A DNA stretch of 64,000 nt. It comes from Halalkalibacter suaedae (GTDB lineage Bacteria > Bacillota > Bacilli > Bacillales > Bacillaceae_D). Shown here piece by piece: positions 35,641-45,457 of this stretch. How positions within the stretch are numbered: position 1 is the first letter of the stretch; each line of letters opens with the position of its first letter. Both the position numbers and the translations under genes were made by a program. The stretch is taken from positions 186,001 to 250,000 of the forward strand of contig NZ_JAGKSQ010000005.1 in the NCBI RefSeq assembly GCF_017939705.1, in the 5' to 3' direction. The notes beneath the pieces were generated by a model that saw only the letters and a list, made by a program, of their open reading frames with translations, did no database searches and was not told the origin of the DNA.

Positions 35641-36441
35641 TTATAGCTCCTCTCCGACATAAGATGAGACCATTTCTTTGTGAAGATGTGGCTTACCTGC
35701 AATAAATGTACTCGGAAGTAATAAACTTAGCGGCTCTCCGTGGAAAGTCGATGCTTTGCAACCAACCTCATTTAATAAGACAAGACCAGCAGCATAATCC
35801 CAAGGTGATAGATTCACACTTAAGTAACCATCTAATCGATCTGCAGCTAAATAAGCAATCTCAATTGCCGCTGAGCCGATCGATCGTGTGCTTCTAACAT
35901 CTCTTACCAAAGCCTTTAACGGATTTCGGTATTGGTTTTTTTCTTCGACAAGCCATTTTGCATTAACACCAATAATTGATTCATTTAACGGTCTTTCTTT
36001 TACGGGAACTAAAGGCTCTCCATTTATGTATGCACCATTTCCATTTGTAGCATGAAAAAGCTCGTCAGTCATCACATCATAGACAAGGCCAATCATCCCG
36101 ACCCCTTCATGATAAATAGCTACGGAAATCGCAAAGTTGTATTTCTGATGAACAAAATTCATCGTTCCATCAATTGGATCTATAATCCATACAGTGCCTT
36201 CTAATGAACTTAATTCTTCTGCAACACCCTCTTCCCCTAAAAAGAAATGTTCTGGATAGGTCTCACTTATTTTTTCATAGAAGAAGGACTCAATCGTCTT
36301 ATCCACCTCTGTTACCAAATCATTTACATTCGATTTTGATTCTATTAGAATCGGTCTCGAGAAAGAATCTTTAATGATCTTTGCTGCCTCATAAGTCCAC
36401 TTACGAGCTGTTTTTTCAAGCTCTTGCCAATCGTATGTCAT
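35641..36441 (-). CDS. yktC: Inositol monophosphatase family protein (YktC/SuhB-like)
   Basis: A 266-residue Mg-dependent phosphatase. Metal-binding motifs are visible: EEGVAEE (motif around residue 70), WIIDPIDGTMNFVH (about 86-99) and LSPWDYAAGLVL near the C-terminus. The substrate is a myo-inositol phosphate or another sugar phosphate. It matches yktC in position next to ykzI and yktB. It is translationally coupled to the dehydrogenase that follows, an arrangement not in B. subtilis. Confidence 0.92.
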   Translation of the reverse strand: MTYDWQELEKTARKWTYEAAKIIKDSFSRPILIESKSNVNDLVTEVDKTIESFFYEKISETYPEHFFLGEEGVAEELSSLEGTVWIIDPIDGTMNFVHQKYNFAISVAIYHEGVGMIGLVYDVMTDELFHATNGNGAYINGEPLVPVKERPLNESIIGVNAKWLVEEKNQYRNPLKALVRDVRSTRSIGSAAIEIAYLAADRLDGYLSVNLSPWDYAAGLVLLNEVGCKASTFHGEPLSLLLPSTFIAGKPHLHKEMVSSYVGEEL

Positions 36442-36540
36442 ATAAAAACCTCCTAAGTTGGATTAGCTTTTATTTTGCTACTTTTTCCATTATGACATAG
36501 TTTTTCTAAATAGAAAAATAAACGGCTAAAAAAGAGAAAG

Positions 36541-36580
36541 AGGCATCTAAAAGGAAATTCGATCTACCCCTTTAGACACC
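36541..36580 (-). terminator. Terminator after the ykzI-like gene
   Basis: GGTGTCTAAAGGG and CCTTTTAGATGCC arms pair with a few mismatches; in the minus direction TCTTTCTCTTTTTT follows. Confidence 0.7.
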
Positions 36581-36597
36581 TTCGTTCTATTTGCCAC

Positions 36598-36816
36598 TTA
36601 CTTTCTTGAAACGACCATATTCAGACTATATTCACCATATTGTACTAGTTCCTGTCTTAACAATTCTAAGCGATGTTTCGTCGCTTTCATTTCATCTAGG
36701 TCTTCCTTAACCATCGCATCATGTAACGTAGCTAGCTCATAATTTATTTCGAGACGCAACACAGGAATTCTATTTTTTCCGTCTTCTCTCATCAATGTGT
36801 TCATAACTTGTTCCAT
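36598..36816 (-). CDS. YkzI-like small protein
   Basis: A 72-residue helical, charged protein (MEQVMNTLMREDGKNRIPVL, then AMVKEDLDEMKATKHRLELLRQEL, coiled-coil-like). It lies between yktB and yktC, where B. subtilis has ykzI, and has similar size; the name is suggested by position only. Function unknown. The ATG at 36816 follows AAAAGGGAGTG. It ends at a terminator. Confidence 0.72.
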   Translation of the reverse strand: MEQVMNTLMREDGKNRIPVLRLEINYELATLHDAMVKEDLDEMKATKHRLELLRQELVQYGEYSLNMVVSRK

Positions 36817-37005
36817 TTGCTACACTCCCTTTTCGCTAATGCTCGCTTATGATATTTTTGATTATTCAGTTATTATATTTATTTTAATTGAATTTTCAGA
36901 AAAAATCAAGTGATCTATCTAGAATGAAGTCAAGGCGTCACATTCGTTTAATTTACATTCATTATGTTAAAATATAATAAAATTAACTATAAGCGAGGGT
37001 TTATT

Positions 37006-37638
37006 ATGAGCTTGTCAGGATTTAAAGAAACAGATTTCAATGTATTTAAAATTGATGGATTAGAAGAGCGTATGTCTGCAATTCAAACTCAAATCCAACC
37101 AAAGTTTAAAGATTTAGGTGATGTGTTGAGTGCTGATTTATCGATGTTACTTGGGAATGAGATGTACTTGCATATCGCCAAACATGCACGTCGGAAAGTA
37201 AATCCACCTAAAGATACGTGGATGGCGATTGCTCACAACAAGCGTGGATATAAAAAGCATCCGCACTTTCAATTAGGATTGTTTGATGATCATCTTTTCG
37301 TGTGGCTCGCTTTTATTTACGAAGTACCAAATAAAGCTACAATCGCAAAATCTCTATTAGAGCAGCAGGAAGAGTTATTTTCATCACTACCAGACGACTA
37401 TGTTATTTCTCTGGACCATATGAAAAAAGAAGCCACCCCACTAAAAGAACTATCAGATGACGATCTAACATCTTCACTTGTCCGATTTAGAGATGTAAAG
37501 AAAGCTGAATTTTTAGTTGGACGTCATTTAGACACAAATAGTTCAATTGTTCAGGATGGACAAGCTCTTTTAGAATTCACAAAGAATACCTATGAAGAGC
37601 TTCTTCCTCTTTACCGGGTGGCAATGGCGTCTGAATAA
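37006..37638 (+). CDS. yktB: YktB family protein (DUF1054)
   Basis: A 210-residue protein starting MSLSGFKETDFNVFKIDGLE, with HIAKHARRKVNPPKDTWMA, GYKKHPHFQLGLFDDHLFVW and a C-terminal FLVGRHLD, all conserved in DUF1054. Function is unknown. The ATG at 37006 has GCGAGGG upstream; an in-frame ATG 14 codons earlier is rejected. It converges with yktA at a shared terminator. Confidence 0.92.
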   Translation: MSLSGFKETDFNVFKIDGLEERMSAIQTQIQPKFKDLGDVLSADLSMLLGNEMYLHIAKHARRKVNPPKDTWMAIAHNKRGYKKHPHFQLGLFDDHLFVWLAFIYEVPNKATIAKSLLEQQEELFSSLPDDYVISLDHMKKEATPLKELSDDDLTSSLVRFRDVKKAEFLVGRHLDTNSSIVQDGQALLEFTKNTYEELLPLYRVAMASE

Positions 37639-37644
37639 GTCAAT

Positions 37645-37679
37645 GGTGACCTAAAAATTATTTTTTTGGGTCACCTTTT
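37645..37679. terminator. Bidirectional terminator between yktB and yktA
   Basis: GGTGACC/GGTCACC arms with an A/T loop are followed by TTTT. The right arm is in the last codons of yktA. Confidence 0.85.
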
Positions 37680-37912
37680 GCTTTTTTAATAACTTCATAG
37701 CATGATATTCCTAATTCACGATCATACTCCTTGAATAGTTGTTTCTCTTCACTTTTACTTGGAACGATTTCTTTAAAACGACGGTAACGAGCTAGAATTT
37801 CATCACGATTTACTTTATTTTTGTATGCCTTCTCCATAAACTCAAAAAATTGAATAACATCGACAACTTCTTCCGTTGACCAGTCTAACGAGATAGGTAA
37901 ATTTTTATCCAT
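37658..37912 (-). CDS. yktA: UPF0223 family protein YktA
   Basis: An 84-residue acidic protein with [19 protein letters not shown] and [21 protein letters not shown], typical of UPF0223. Function unknown. The ATG at 37912 follows AAAAGGAG. It sits divergent from speA, as in B. subtilis. Confidence 0.92.
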   Translation of the reverse strand: MDKNLPISLDWSTEEVVDVIQFFEFMEKAYKNKVNRDEILARYRRFKEIVPSKSEEKQLFKEYDRELGISCYEVIKKAKGDPKK

Positions 37913-38084
37913 TGTTTTTTACTCCTTTTTCTTTACATTGAACTTTATCATAACAAATTTGGATAAATAGGGGTAATTTCGTCAAATGTAAACAAGAAGA
38001 GACAGATGTATCTATGAATTGTAATCTATTTCTGATATACTCAATTTGTTTTAGCTAGAACTATTTATAGAAGAGGTGAACCCG

Positions 38085-39557
38085 TTGTCACGACAACATC
38101 TTACTCCGTTGTTCACTGGTGTACGTACACACGCAGAAAAACAACCAATTCAGTTTCATATCCCAGGACATAAACAGGGTGCAGGTATGGACCCCGAATT
38201 TCGTTCATTCATTGGAGAGAATGCATTATCCATTGATTTAATAAATATCGCTCCACTTGATGATCTTCACCATCCACATGGAATTATCAAAGAAGCACAG
38301 CAATTAGCTGCTGAAGCTTTCGGAGCAGACCATACTTTCTTCTCAGTACAAGGTACAAGCGGTGCGATTATGACAATGATTATGTCTGTTTGCGGACCTG
38401 GCGACAAGATCATCGTACCAAGAAATGTCCACAAATCAATTATGTCTGCTATCATTTTCTCTGGTGCTACACCTATTTTTATCCATCCAGAGATTGATCC
38501 GCGCTTAGGGATTTCTCACGGGATAACAATAGATTCTGTTGAGAGAGCCCTTACTGCCCATCCAGATGCAAAGGGTTTGCTGGTTATTAATCCGACCTAT
38601 TTCGGCATTTCAGGAAACCTAATACAAATTGTTGAGCTAGCACATTCCTTTGATGTACCTGTCCTAGTAGATGAGGCACATGGAGTACATATTCATTTCC
38701 ATGATGATCTACCTGTTTCTGCCATGCAAGCAGGTGCAGACATGGCAGCAACAAGTGTTCACAAGCTAGGCGGATCTATGACTCAAAGCTCAATTCTCAA
38801 TGTACGGGAAGGACTTGTCTCAGCCAAACGCGTTCAGTCGATTATTAGTATGCTAACAACGACTTCAACCTCTTATTTGCTGCTTGCTTCACTTGATACC
38901 GCAAGGAAGCAGCTCGCAACAAAAGGACAAGAGCTTCTTTCACGTGTGATTGATTTAGCAGAACAAACACGCGAAAAAATCAATAACATTGTGGGGATAT
39001 CATGCGTCGGTAAAGAGATACTTGGAACCAAAGCTACCTATGATATGGATCCTACTAAACTGATCATTACAGTAAAAGATTTAGGATTAACCGGTCACGA
39101 TGTAGAGGTGTGGCTCCGTGAGCACTATTCGATTGAAGTTGAAATGTCCGATTTGTATAATATTTTGTGTATTGTAACTATTGGTGATACTCAAGAGAAA
39201 ATGAACATACTTGTTAATGCACTAAATGAGTTAGCAACAGAGCATAAAAAAGTTGAACCAGCATCAGTTGCAGCCATTTCTGTTCCTAATATTCCCGATT
39301 TGGCACTTTCACCGAGAGATGCCTTCTACGCTGAAACTGAAGTAATCCCTTTTGATGATTCGGTCGGAAGAATTATTGCAGAGTTTATTATGGTATATCC
39401 GCCTGGGATCCCCATTCTTATTCCTGGTGAAATCATTAGCCAAGATAACCTCTCCTATATAACCGAAAACCTTCGTAACGATTTACCTGTTCAAGGTCCT
39501 GAAGATGAGACCTTCAAAACACTCAGAGTTATTAAGGAACATAGAGCGATACGCTAA
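38085..39557 (+). CDS. speA: Arginine decarboxylase (Orn/Lys/Arg decarboxylase class I)
   Basis: A PLP enzyme of 490 residues. It starts LSRQHLTPLFTGV, with FHIPGHKQGAGMDPEFR, the PLP-binding block VDEAHGVHIHF and the Schiff-base lysine in SVHKLGGSMTQ. It converts arginine to agmatine for polyamine synthesis. A TTG at 38085 is chosen because the SD AAGAGGTGA lies 5-7 nt before it and the N-terminus then matches SpeA; a GTG at 38076 would overlap that SD. It lies between the pdh genes and yktA as in B. subtilis. Lysine decarboxylation cannot be excluded by eye. Confidence 0.93.
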   Translation: MSRQHLTPLFTGVRTHAEKQPIQFHIPGHKQGAGMDPEFRSFIGENALSIDLINIAPLDDLHHPHGIIKEAQQLAAEAFGADHTFFSVQGTSGAIMTMIMSVCGPGDKIIVPRNVHKSIMSAIIFSGATPIFIHPEIDPRLGISHGITIDSVERALTAHPDAKGLLVINPTYFGISGNLIQIVELAHSFDVPVLVDEAHGVHIHFHDDLPVSAMQAGADMAATSVHKLGGSMTQSSILNVREGLVSAKRVQSIISMLTTTSTSYLLLASLDTARKQLATKGQELLSRVIDLAEQTREKINNIVGISCVGKEILGTKATYDMDPTKLIITVKDLGLTGHDVEVWLREHYSIEVEMSDLYNILCIVTIGDTQEKMNILVNALNELATEHKKVEPASVAAISVPNIPDLALSPRDAFYAETEVIPFDDSVGRIIAEFIMVYPPGIPILIPGEIISQDNLSYITENLRNDLPVQGPEDETFKTLRVIKEHRAIR

Positions 39558-39604
39558 AAAAAGGTGACTTAAGGGCTAATTTGCCTTTAAGTCACCTTTT
39601 TATT
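39555..39604. terminator. Bidirectional terminator after speA
   Basis: AAAAGGTGACTTAA/TTAAGTCACCTTTT arms with an inner hairpin; T-runs on both sides. Confidence 0.92.
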
Positions 39605-39606
39605 TT

Positions 39607-40056
39607 CTATGATTGAGAAAAGAACGTCTGGTGTTGTACCTCAATGAAGCGACCAACCTCTTTCATAAAGATAAAATCATCCTCTGATAAGCGATAACGA
39701 TCTAACGGAACAGAGAAAATGATAATGCCAAGCAGATGGTGGAGATGGTAAAACGGTAAGTAAATCTTTTGCATGCCATTTACTCTTCGATACAAATGAT
39801 TTCCTCGAACCGCAACAATACTTAAAATGCTCTCCCCAAATGGAATAACTGCCTCCTCTTGCGTCGGCCCTGAAGATACCTTACGTATAAATGAGGTTTC
39901 ATTCGTTTCGTAGATACTGATTGAAAAACATTCATTCATCTTGGTTGAGATAATTTTTGAGATCCCCGCATAAAAACTAAGCAGCGTTTGCACCTGTTCA
40001 CGAACAGATCCAACCTCAAGGCGTAATTCATCAAGTAAATATGACTTATTTTCCAT
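39607..40056 (-). CDS. GAF-domain-like protein
   Basis: A 149-residue soluble protein. After an N-terminal helix (about 1-35), a GAF-like alpha/beta fold is suggested by FSISIYETNETSFIRKV, IPFGESILSIVAVRGN and LHHLLGIIIFSVPLDRYRLS, followed by a closing helix FIFMKEVGRFIE. No effector domain is attached, so it may be a small-molecule sensor acting in trans or a structural relic. The ATG at 40056 follows ATGGAGG. Moderate certainty; the domain call is by pattern. Confidence 0.65.
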   Translation of the reverse strand: MENKSYLLDELRLEVGSVREQVQTLLSFYAGISKIISTKMNECFSISIYETNETSFIRKVSSGPTQEEAVIPFGESILSIVAVRGNHLYRRVNGMQKIYLPFYHLHHLLGIIIFSVPLDRYRLSEDDFIFMKEVGRFIEVQHQTFFSQS

Positions 40057-40181
40057 GAAGACAAACCTCCATAATTCAAAGGAATGAGTGTCAGATTGGT
40101 ATTTCCACTCTGATTATTGTCTATTTTATCACAAAAAACGCCCGAGGAATTTGTAAGATCCGGACAAGTTCTGTCGAAAAA

Positions 40182-41282
40182 TCAATTCCAAATTTCTTGG
40201 AGTATTTCTGAAACCTCTTCTTGAGAGAATGGTTTCCAAAAAAGTTCACCATAAATGAGAAGATCTTGGTGAAGATGCAATCCTCCTGAAAGCTGACCAT
40301 CAACGGCAAAGCTTGTCCCAGAATTACCAACATATCCAATGATTGTTTTAGCATCTACTGCGTCTCCAACTTGGAGCGTTTCCGGAATTCCCGATAAATG
40401 AGCAAAGCGGTTCATTATACCACCTGGATACTGCACCCACACCTGTCTTCCTCTAAGTCGATCAAAAATAAACTCGGGCGTTTCTCCAAGCTCTGCAGTA
40501 TATTCTAGGTCTTTATTTCTTACTTCTGGTGAAGGGTATTCAACATAATCGTGATCAGCTCTAACAACTATTCCTTCACCCATCGCATAAATAGGCGTTT
40601 CTGTTGTAATATCCCCGCCTGAAGCAAAATCGTACCAATCAATCCCCTCATGAAAACCGTTCCTATAAGGTCTAGGAGCGCCTGGCAAGTGACTAGCTAT
40701 ATGACTAATACCAGCATCTTCAATAGGTTTTTCTAAAAAAGATAAGTAGTCAATCACTTGTGTAGTTGTCCAATCAGAGTATTGAAAATCTAGAGGTGGA
40801 CCACCTACCTTCTCCGTCGGACCATACCAGTTGAAAACAATCTGATTTTCTTCAAATTCAATTGGGATCGTTAAGCCGTCTTCAATAAATTGAACAGGTA
40901 AATAAATTTCTTCCTCCCCCTGCTCTCCTTCAACAATTAAATATATATCGTTAGAAGCTATATACTCTCCATTTCTTTCTAACACAGGAACCCCATCAAT
41001 TAAATAAAACTCATCCTCATTTATCTTTAATGACAATGTTCTATGAACTGGATCAAATTGGTAACTTCCATCCGTGATTGAAATTAAATCAGCTAGCGAA
41101 AAACGGGCTTCATTTTCAGTAATTTCAATTGGCAGGCTCATTAATGTTGGATCCTCTTCAGGCATTGTCTCTTCAATATCATCTGGTTCTTCACTTGATG
41201 ATTGTTCTTTATCTATTTCTTGGTTTTGACATCCAATTAGAATGCAAATACATAGAAATAATATGATGATGAATTTTTGCAA
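40182..41282 (-). CDS. M23 (LytM) peptidase lipoprotein
   Basis: 366 residues. A lipoprotein signal ending LIGC (Cys18) is followed by an acidic linker, a copper-amine-oxidase-like beta domain (about 45-150), and a C-terminal M23 metallopeptidase domain. The zinc ligands HEGID and HLH are both present, so the protein should cleave peptidoglycan cross-links. It starts with TTG at 41282, with AGGAGGAG upstream. A polysaccharide deacetylase lipoprotein lies directly upstream on the same strand, so the two may act together on the wall. Confidence 0.88.
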   Translation of the reverse strand: MQKFIIILFLCICILIGCQNQEIDKEQSSSEEPDDIEETMPEEDPTLMSLPIEITENEARFSLADLISITDGSYQFDPVHRTLSLKINEDEFYLIDGVPVLERNGEYIASNDIYLIVEGEQGEEEIYLPVQFIEDGLTIPIEFEENQIVFNWYGPTEKVGGPPLDFQYSDWTTTQVIDYLSFLEKPIEDAGISHIASHLPGAPRPYRNGFHEGIDWYDFASGGDITTETPIYAMGEGIVVRADHDYVEYPSPEVRNKDLEYTAELGETPEFIFDRLRGRQVWVQYPGGIMNRFAHLSGIPETLQVGDAVDAKTIIGYVGNSGTSFAVDGQLSGGLHLHQDLLIYGELFWKPFSQEEVSEILQEIWN

Positions 41283-41359
41283 TTTGAAACTCCTCCTATT
41301 TCGTCATATCTCGACTATTTTACCTTTTCAAGAGGAGAGTTGACAAGTAACCTTCAGTC

Positions 41360-42217
41360 CTATTCTGTCTTTATCGCTGTAGGATTAACAATTTCATATC
41401 CCTTTTCCTGCAAACCGGTAACAATGTTCTCTAGTGCCGCCGCTGTCCATTCACGATCATGCATTAAGAGGTTGGCACCATTCTTTAAGAGTGGAGTATT
41501 AACCATAATATCTGCCAATGAGTCAGCATTCATATAATCAGCTTCCCAGTCGTACCCATAAGTCCAATTCATCTTTGTCATGTTAAGCTCGTTCATGAGA
41601 TTATTTGTAAATTCAGTATTTGCCCCAAATGGTGCTCGGTAAAACCTTGGTAGTTCTCCAATCACATCATAGATGATTTCATTCAACTCAATGATCTCCG
41701 CTCTTTGCTCTTCCTCAGTCAATTGAGTCATATTTGGGTGACTCATCGTATGATTACCAATCTCAAAACCCATATCATGAATTTTCTTCAGAGATTGCTT
41801 CCCTTCCTCATTGAGAAAGTGACCATTCACGAAGAAGATGGCTCCAACATTTAATCTTTTTAGTGTTTCTGCCATTTCAACAGCATATTCCTTAGGAGCA
41901 TCATCAATTGTTAGTAGCACCACTTTTTCGTTTCCATTTTCTAATGGTTCTACTTCCCATGTAGCTTCATTTATCTGGTAGCGTTCAACCATCTCTTCAC
42001 TAACAGGATCTTCTTCTACTATTTCTTCATTATCGGTATTCTCTTTCTTTTCTTCTGCCTCAACACCTTCTACTTCATTATTATTTTCGTCAATCTCTTC
42101 CTTACTGATTTCCGGTGCGGTTTGATCATCGATATTCTGTGATTCCTCTTGCTCTTGACATCCTACGAGAATTAAACTAACCATAATTAACAGAACTACA
42201 ACACACTTCCCTCTCAT
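41360..42217 (-). CDS. Polysaccharide deacetylase lipoprotein
   Basis: 285 residues. A lipoprotein signal ending LVGC (Cys19) leads to a long Glu/Asp/Asn-rich linker (about 20-75) and a NodB domain. Catalytic motifs are TIDDAP (usual form TFDDGP), HTMSH and FYRAPFG, so the aspartate pair and the metal histidines are kept. It probably deacetylates peptidoglycan GlcNAc or MurNAc; the substrate is not decided. The ATG at 42217 follows GAAGGAGAGAGG. It is upstream of the M23 lipoprotein gene. Confidence 0.9.
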   Translation of the reverse strand: MRGKCVVVLLIMVSLILVGCQEQEESQNIDDQTAPEISKEEIDENNNEVEGVEAEEKKENTDNEEIVEEDPVSEEMVERYQINEATWEVEPLENGNEKVVLLTIDDAPKEYAVEMAETLKRLNVGAIFFVNGHFLNEEGKQSLKKIHDMGFEIGNHTMSHPNMTQLTEEEQRAEIIELNEIIYDVIGELPRFYRAPFGANTEFTNNLMNELNMTKMNWTYGYDWEADYMNADSLADIMVNTPLLKNGANLLMHDREWTAAALENIVTGLQEKGYEIVNPTAIKTE

Positions 42218-42310
42218 TTAACCTCTCTCCTTCCGGTCATTTATTAAGTATAACAGTCAATTGTTCTCCCAATACTAATGATAGATGATTTTTTGTTAAG
42301 GGGTTTTACT

Positions 42311-43351
42311 ATGAAAAGTTGGGTAGGAAGAAGAGTCATTAAAACAGGAATGGCTGTATTTATTACAGCTTTTATTTGCCATCTTATTGAACTTCCACCA
42401 ACGTTTGCTGTTATAACAGCTATAGTTACGACAGAACCAACAGCGGCTGATTCAATTAAAAAAGGACTCATTCGATTACCAGCTGCAGCACTAGGAGCTA
42501 TTTTTGCAATTGCAGCCGACTTTGTTTTCGGACAGAACGCCCTTACTTATGCACTTGTAGCAATGCTTACCATTATCGTTTGCTCAAAACTTCGACTGGA
42601 TACAGGTACCTTAGTTGCAACTTTAACTGCTGTCGCTATGATTCCTGGAACAACTGATCATGCGTTTATTGATTTCATAACACGTATATCAAGTACCTCA
42701 ATAGGAATTTTTGTCTCTACATTTGTAAACTTTTTCTTATTGCCACCGAGATTTGGACCAATACTATCTAAACGAGTCGATTATTTATTTGCACATTCCG
42801 GGACTAGTTTGCAATCTATCATTGAAGAACACCTCTCAGGTTCAATAAAGGATCGTACTATTTTTTATCGACAATTACAAAATGACTTAATGAAAGCATC
42901 AGAATTAATTCAATTCCAACATGATGAATGGAAATACAGAGATTCTTGCGAGTTTGAACGTCGGTCATTTAACTATTTACAAAAAAAATTGGATTATCTT
43001 CATTTTATTCTTTTCCATATAGGAAAGCTTTCCTATATACGATTAAATCAAACTCTTTCTGATAGTGAACAAAATCTTTTACATCAAATTGGACAATCGT
43101 TTTCTGCAATCTTGAAGGATCCTTATCATCAAGTAACAACTTATCATTATACACAGATAGAATTGATTAAACAGCAGAAGTTGAAATACCCACACTCTGA
43201 TACATTTATTAACCAAATTTGTCATGAGCTTCTTTCACTTCAGAAAATTATTTCTGAATTAACAGAAGTAACAAGTGATGAACGACGGTTTTCAATTGAG
43301 GAAGAAAAGTATCCAACCTATATCTTTAAAAAGGAAGCCATATCTGAATAA
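42311..43351 (+). CDS. Aromatic acid exporter family (FUSC-like) membrane protein
   Basis: A 346-residue protein with about five to six N-terminal helices (roughly 5-150, including RVIKTGMAVFITAFICHLI, ALGAIFAIAADFVFG and STSIGIFVSTFVNFFLLP) and a long soluble helical C-terminal half. This matches the ArAE/DUF939 family of Bacillus (YqjA and YgaE types). The cargo is unknown. The ATG at 42311 has AAGGGG; an in-frame start 11 codons earlier lacks a clear SD. It is divergent from the deacetylase gene. Confidence 0.8.
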   Translation: MKSWVGRRVIKTGMAVFITAFICHLIELPPTFAVITAIVTTEPTAADSIKKGLIRLPAAALGAIFAIAADFVFGQNALTYALVAMLTIIVCSKLRLDTGTLVATLTAVAMIPGTTDHAFIDFITRISSTSIGIFVSTFVNFFLLPPRFGPILSKRVDYLFAHSGTSLQSIIEEHLSGSIKDRTIFYRQLQNDLMKASELIQFQHDEWKYRDSCEFERRSFNYLQKKLDYLHFILFHIGKLSYIRLNQTLSDSEQNLLHQIGQSFSAILKDPYHQVTTYHYTQIELIKQQKLKYPHSDTFINQICHELLSLQKIISELTEVTSDERRFSIEEEKYPTYIFKKEAISE

Positions 43352-43491
43352 TATCAATTATTTCTAAATCACTCACGAAGTAACTTCAAAATATTTCTAT
43401 TTGATTACATTTTTGTTACTACTCCGTCCTCACTCCTCTTGCATGCTAAAATAAAGAAACTAAGCATGCTCGAATAAGGAAGTGACCACTA

Positions 43492-43923
43492 ATGGACAAG
43501 TATATTGAGATAGTCATTATAAGCTCCATACTTTTATTAAATGCTTGTGTTTCAGTCGCCACACCTAGTAATAATCCCTTAGATAATAAGGAAGATGAAA
43601 CAGTCACTGTCCTTTTTTCTGATTCTTCAACACTCGCCCAAGAAAATACATATTACGATGCTATGTTAGAACTACAACAATCTCACCCGAACCAAATTCC
43701 ATCTTTTCTAATCATAGACGCAGAGGAAAAAGATGCAATTCGATATTATAATGTTGAGCAATTTCCTACATTGCTAATTCTGACAGGCGAAAATGAAAAA
43801 TTAAGAATTCAAGGTACGTATTCAAAAGACGAGATTCTCAAACAATTAACTGATTTACTTGAATTGGAAGAGAAAAGAGAACCTACTTCTTGTACTGATA
43901 AGAAGCGATTGTTTTTAATTTAG
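43492..43923 (+). CDS. Thioredoxin-fold lipoprotein lacking the CxxC motif
   Basis: A 143-residue protein with a signal peptide and probable lipobox (LNAC, Cys19). The mature part has beta-strand VTVLFSD, a YYNVEQFPTLLIL block with the cis-proline typical of thioredoxin folds, and a helix with KDEILKQLTDLLEL. The redox CxxC is absent, so disulfide activity is unlikely; a chaperone-like or binding role is possible. The ATG at 43492 follows AAGGAAGTG. The last codons join a terminator stem. Confidence 0.68.
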   Translation: MDKYIEIVIISSILLLNACVSVATPSNNPLDNKEDETVTVLFSDSSTLAQENTYYDAMLELQQSHPNQIPSFLIIDAEEKDAIRYYNVEQFPTLLILTGENEKLRIQGTYSKDEILKQLTDLLELEEKREPTSCTDKKRLFLI

Positions 43924-43979
43924 GACAAAAAGGGTGGCAATCATCTTTTAAGCCTTAATTAAAACAATCGCTTTTTTTT
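43903..43979 (+). terminator. Terminator overlapping the end of the thioredoxin-like gene
   Basis: AAGCGATTGTTTT and AAAACAATCGCTT arms, with AATT extensions, pair across a loop of about 40 nt and run into TTTTTTTT. The left arm is the end of the coding sequence. Confidence 0.8.
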
Positions 43980-43994
43980 CATAAATAAAAAAGT

Positions 43995-44026
43995 GTTCAA
44001 TAAGTCTCAAAAAAGACTTATTGAAC
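43995..44026 (-). terminator. Terminator of the pdh operon
   Basis: A perfect 13-bp stem (GTTCAATAAGTCT and complement) with a 6-nt loop; in the minus direction ACTTTTTTATTT follows. It lies about 20 bp beyond the pdhD stop. Confidence 0.92.
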
Positions 44027-44044
44027 TACCTTTTAACTTACTAT

Positions 44045-45454
44045 TTATTTTACAATGTGAATTGGCGTTCCAAGTACTACTTCAGCCGTTTCCATTGTAA
44101 TTTCACCTAATGTTGGATGTGCATGGATCGTTAATGCGATATCCTCTGCAGTCATACCAGTTTCAATAGCTAAACCAAGTTCTGCAATCATATCTGATGC
44201 ACCTGGACCTGCAATTTGTGCACCGATGACTAATCCATCCTCTTTACGTGTAACAAGCTTCATAAAACCATCAGCATCATTTAGAGATAAAGCACGGCCA
44301 TTAGCAGCAAATGGGAATTTTGCAGCCTTCACATCAAAACCAGCTTCTTTTGCTCCAGCCTCATCATAACCAACACTTGCAAGTTCTGGTTCAGAGAAAA
44401 CTACAGCAGGAATCGCTAAGTAGTCAACCTCAGACTTCTCACCAGCAATAACCTCAGCAGCAATCTTACCTTCGTATGAAGCTTTATGAGCTAATGGAGG
44501 ACCTTCTACAATATCACCAATTGCGAAGATATTTGACACGCTAGTACGACATTGCTTGTCGATTTTAACAACCCCACGATCAGATAGCTCAACACCAACT
44601 TGCTCAAGCCCTAGCTCATCTGTGTTTGGCTTACGGCCAACCGTTACTAGACAATAGTCAGCTTCAAATACTTCTTCTTTTCCGTCAACTTCAGCCGTAA
44701 CCTTAACGCCGTTTTCTGACTCTTCAACGCCTTTTGCCATAGCACCCATCTTGAATTGTACGCCATTTTTCTTTAGACGACGTTCAACAAGTGTAGCCAT
44801 TTGCTTTTCAAAACCACCTAGAATTTGTTTGCCGCCTTCTAGGACAACAATTTCAGTTCCCATGTTTGAAAAGGCACCTGTTAATTCAATACCGATATAA
44901 CCGCCACCAATAACAACCATTTTCTTAGGAACATCTTTCAATGCTAAGGCACCAGTCGAATTAATAACACGATCCGTATATTTGAATGCAGGAATTTCAA
45001 TTGGACGTGAACCAGTCGCAATTATACAATTTTTGAAATTGTATGTTTGAGCACTATTTTCATCCATGATACGTACAGAGTTTTCAGAAGCAAAGTATGC
45101 TTCTCCACGTACGATTTCAATTTTATTCCCTTTTAATAGACCTTCAACACCACCAGTTAATTTCTTAACAACTGATGCTTTCCACTCTTGAACTTTGTCG
45201 AAGTTGATCGAAACTTTTTCAGCGATAATCCCCATATCCTCTGAATGTTTCGCATTGTGATAACGATGTCCAGCAGAAATCAAAGCTTTTGAAGGAATAC
45301 AACCAACATTTAGACAAACTCCGCCGATTTCTCCCTTTTCAACAATCGTTACTTTTTGTCCGAGTTGAGCAGCACGAATGGCAGCAACATAACCTCCAGG
45401 ACCTGAACCAATGACAAGCGTATCTACTTCATTTGCGAAATCTCCTACAACCAT
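44045..45454 (-). CDS. pdhD: Dihydrolipoyl dehydrogenase (pyruvate dehydrogenase E3)
   Basis: A 469-residue FAD enzyme. FAD-binding [17 protein letters not shown] (16-32), redox disulfide [13 protein letters not shown] (Cys47 and Cys52), NAD-binding GGGYIGIEL and the catalytic His/Glu in HAHPTLGE are all present. It reoxidises dihydrolipoamide on E2 and passes electrons to NAD. The ATG at 45454 follows GGAGGGG at the end of pdhC, 3 bp away. Last gene of pdhABCD. Confidence 0.97.
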   Translation of the reverse strand: MVVGDFANEVDTLVIGSGPGGYVAAIRAAQLGQKVTIVEKGEIGGVCLNVGCIPSKALISAGHRYHNAKHSEDMGIIAEKVSINFDKVQEWKASVVKKLTGGVEGLLKGNKIEIVRGEAYFASENSVRIMDENSAQTYNFKNCIIATGSRPIEIPAFKYTDRVINSTGALALKDVPKKMVVIGGGYIGIELTGAFSNMGTEIVVLEGGKQILGGFEKQMATLVERRLKKNGVQFKMGAMAKGVEESENGVKVTAEVDGKEEVFEADYCLVTVGRKPNTDELGLEQVGVELSDRGVVKIDKQCRTSVSNIFAIGDIVEGPPLAHKASYEGKIAAEVIAGEKSEVDYLAIPAVVFSEPELASVGYDEAGAKEAGFDVKAAKFPFAANGRALSLNDADGFMKLVTRKEDGLVIGAQIAGPGASDMIAELGLAIETGMTAEDIALTIHAHPTLGEITMETAEVVLGTPIHIVK

Positions 45455-45457
45455 TTC

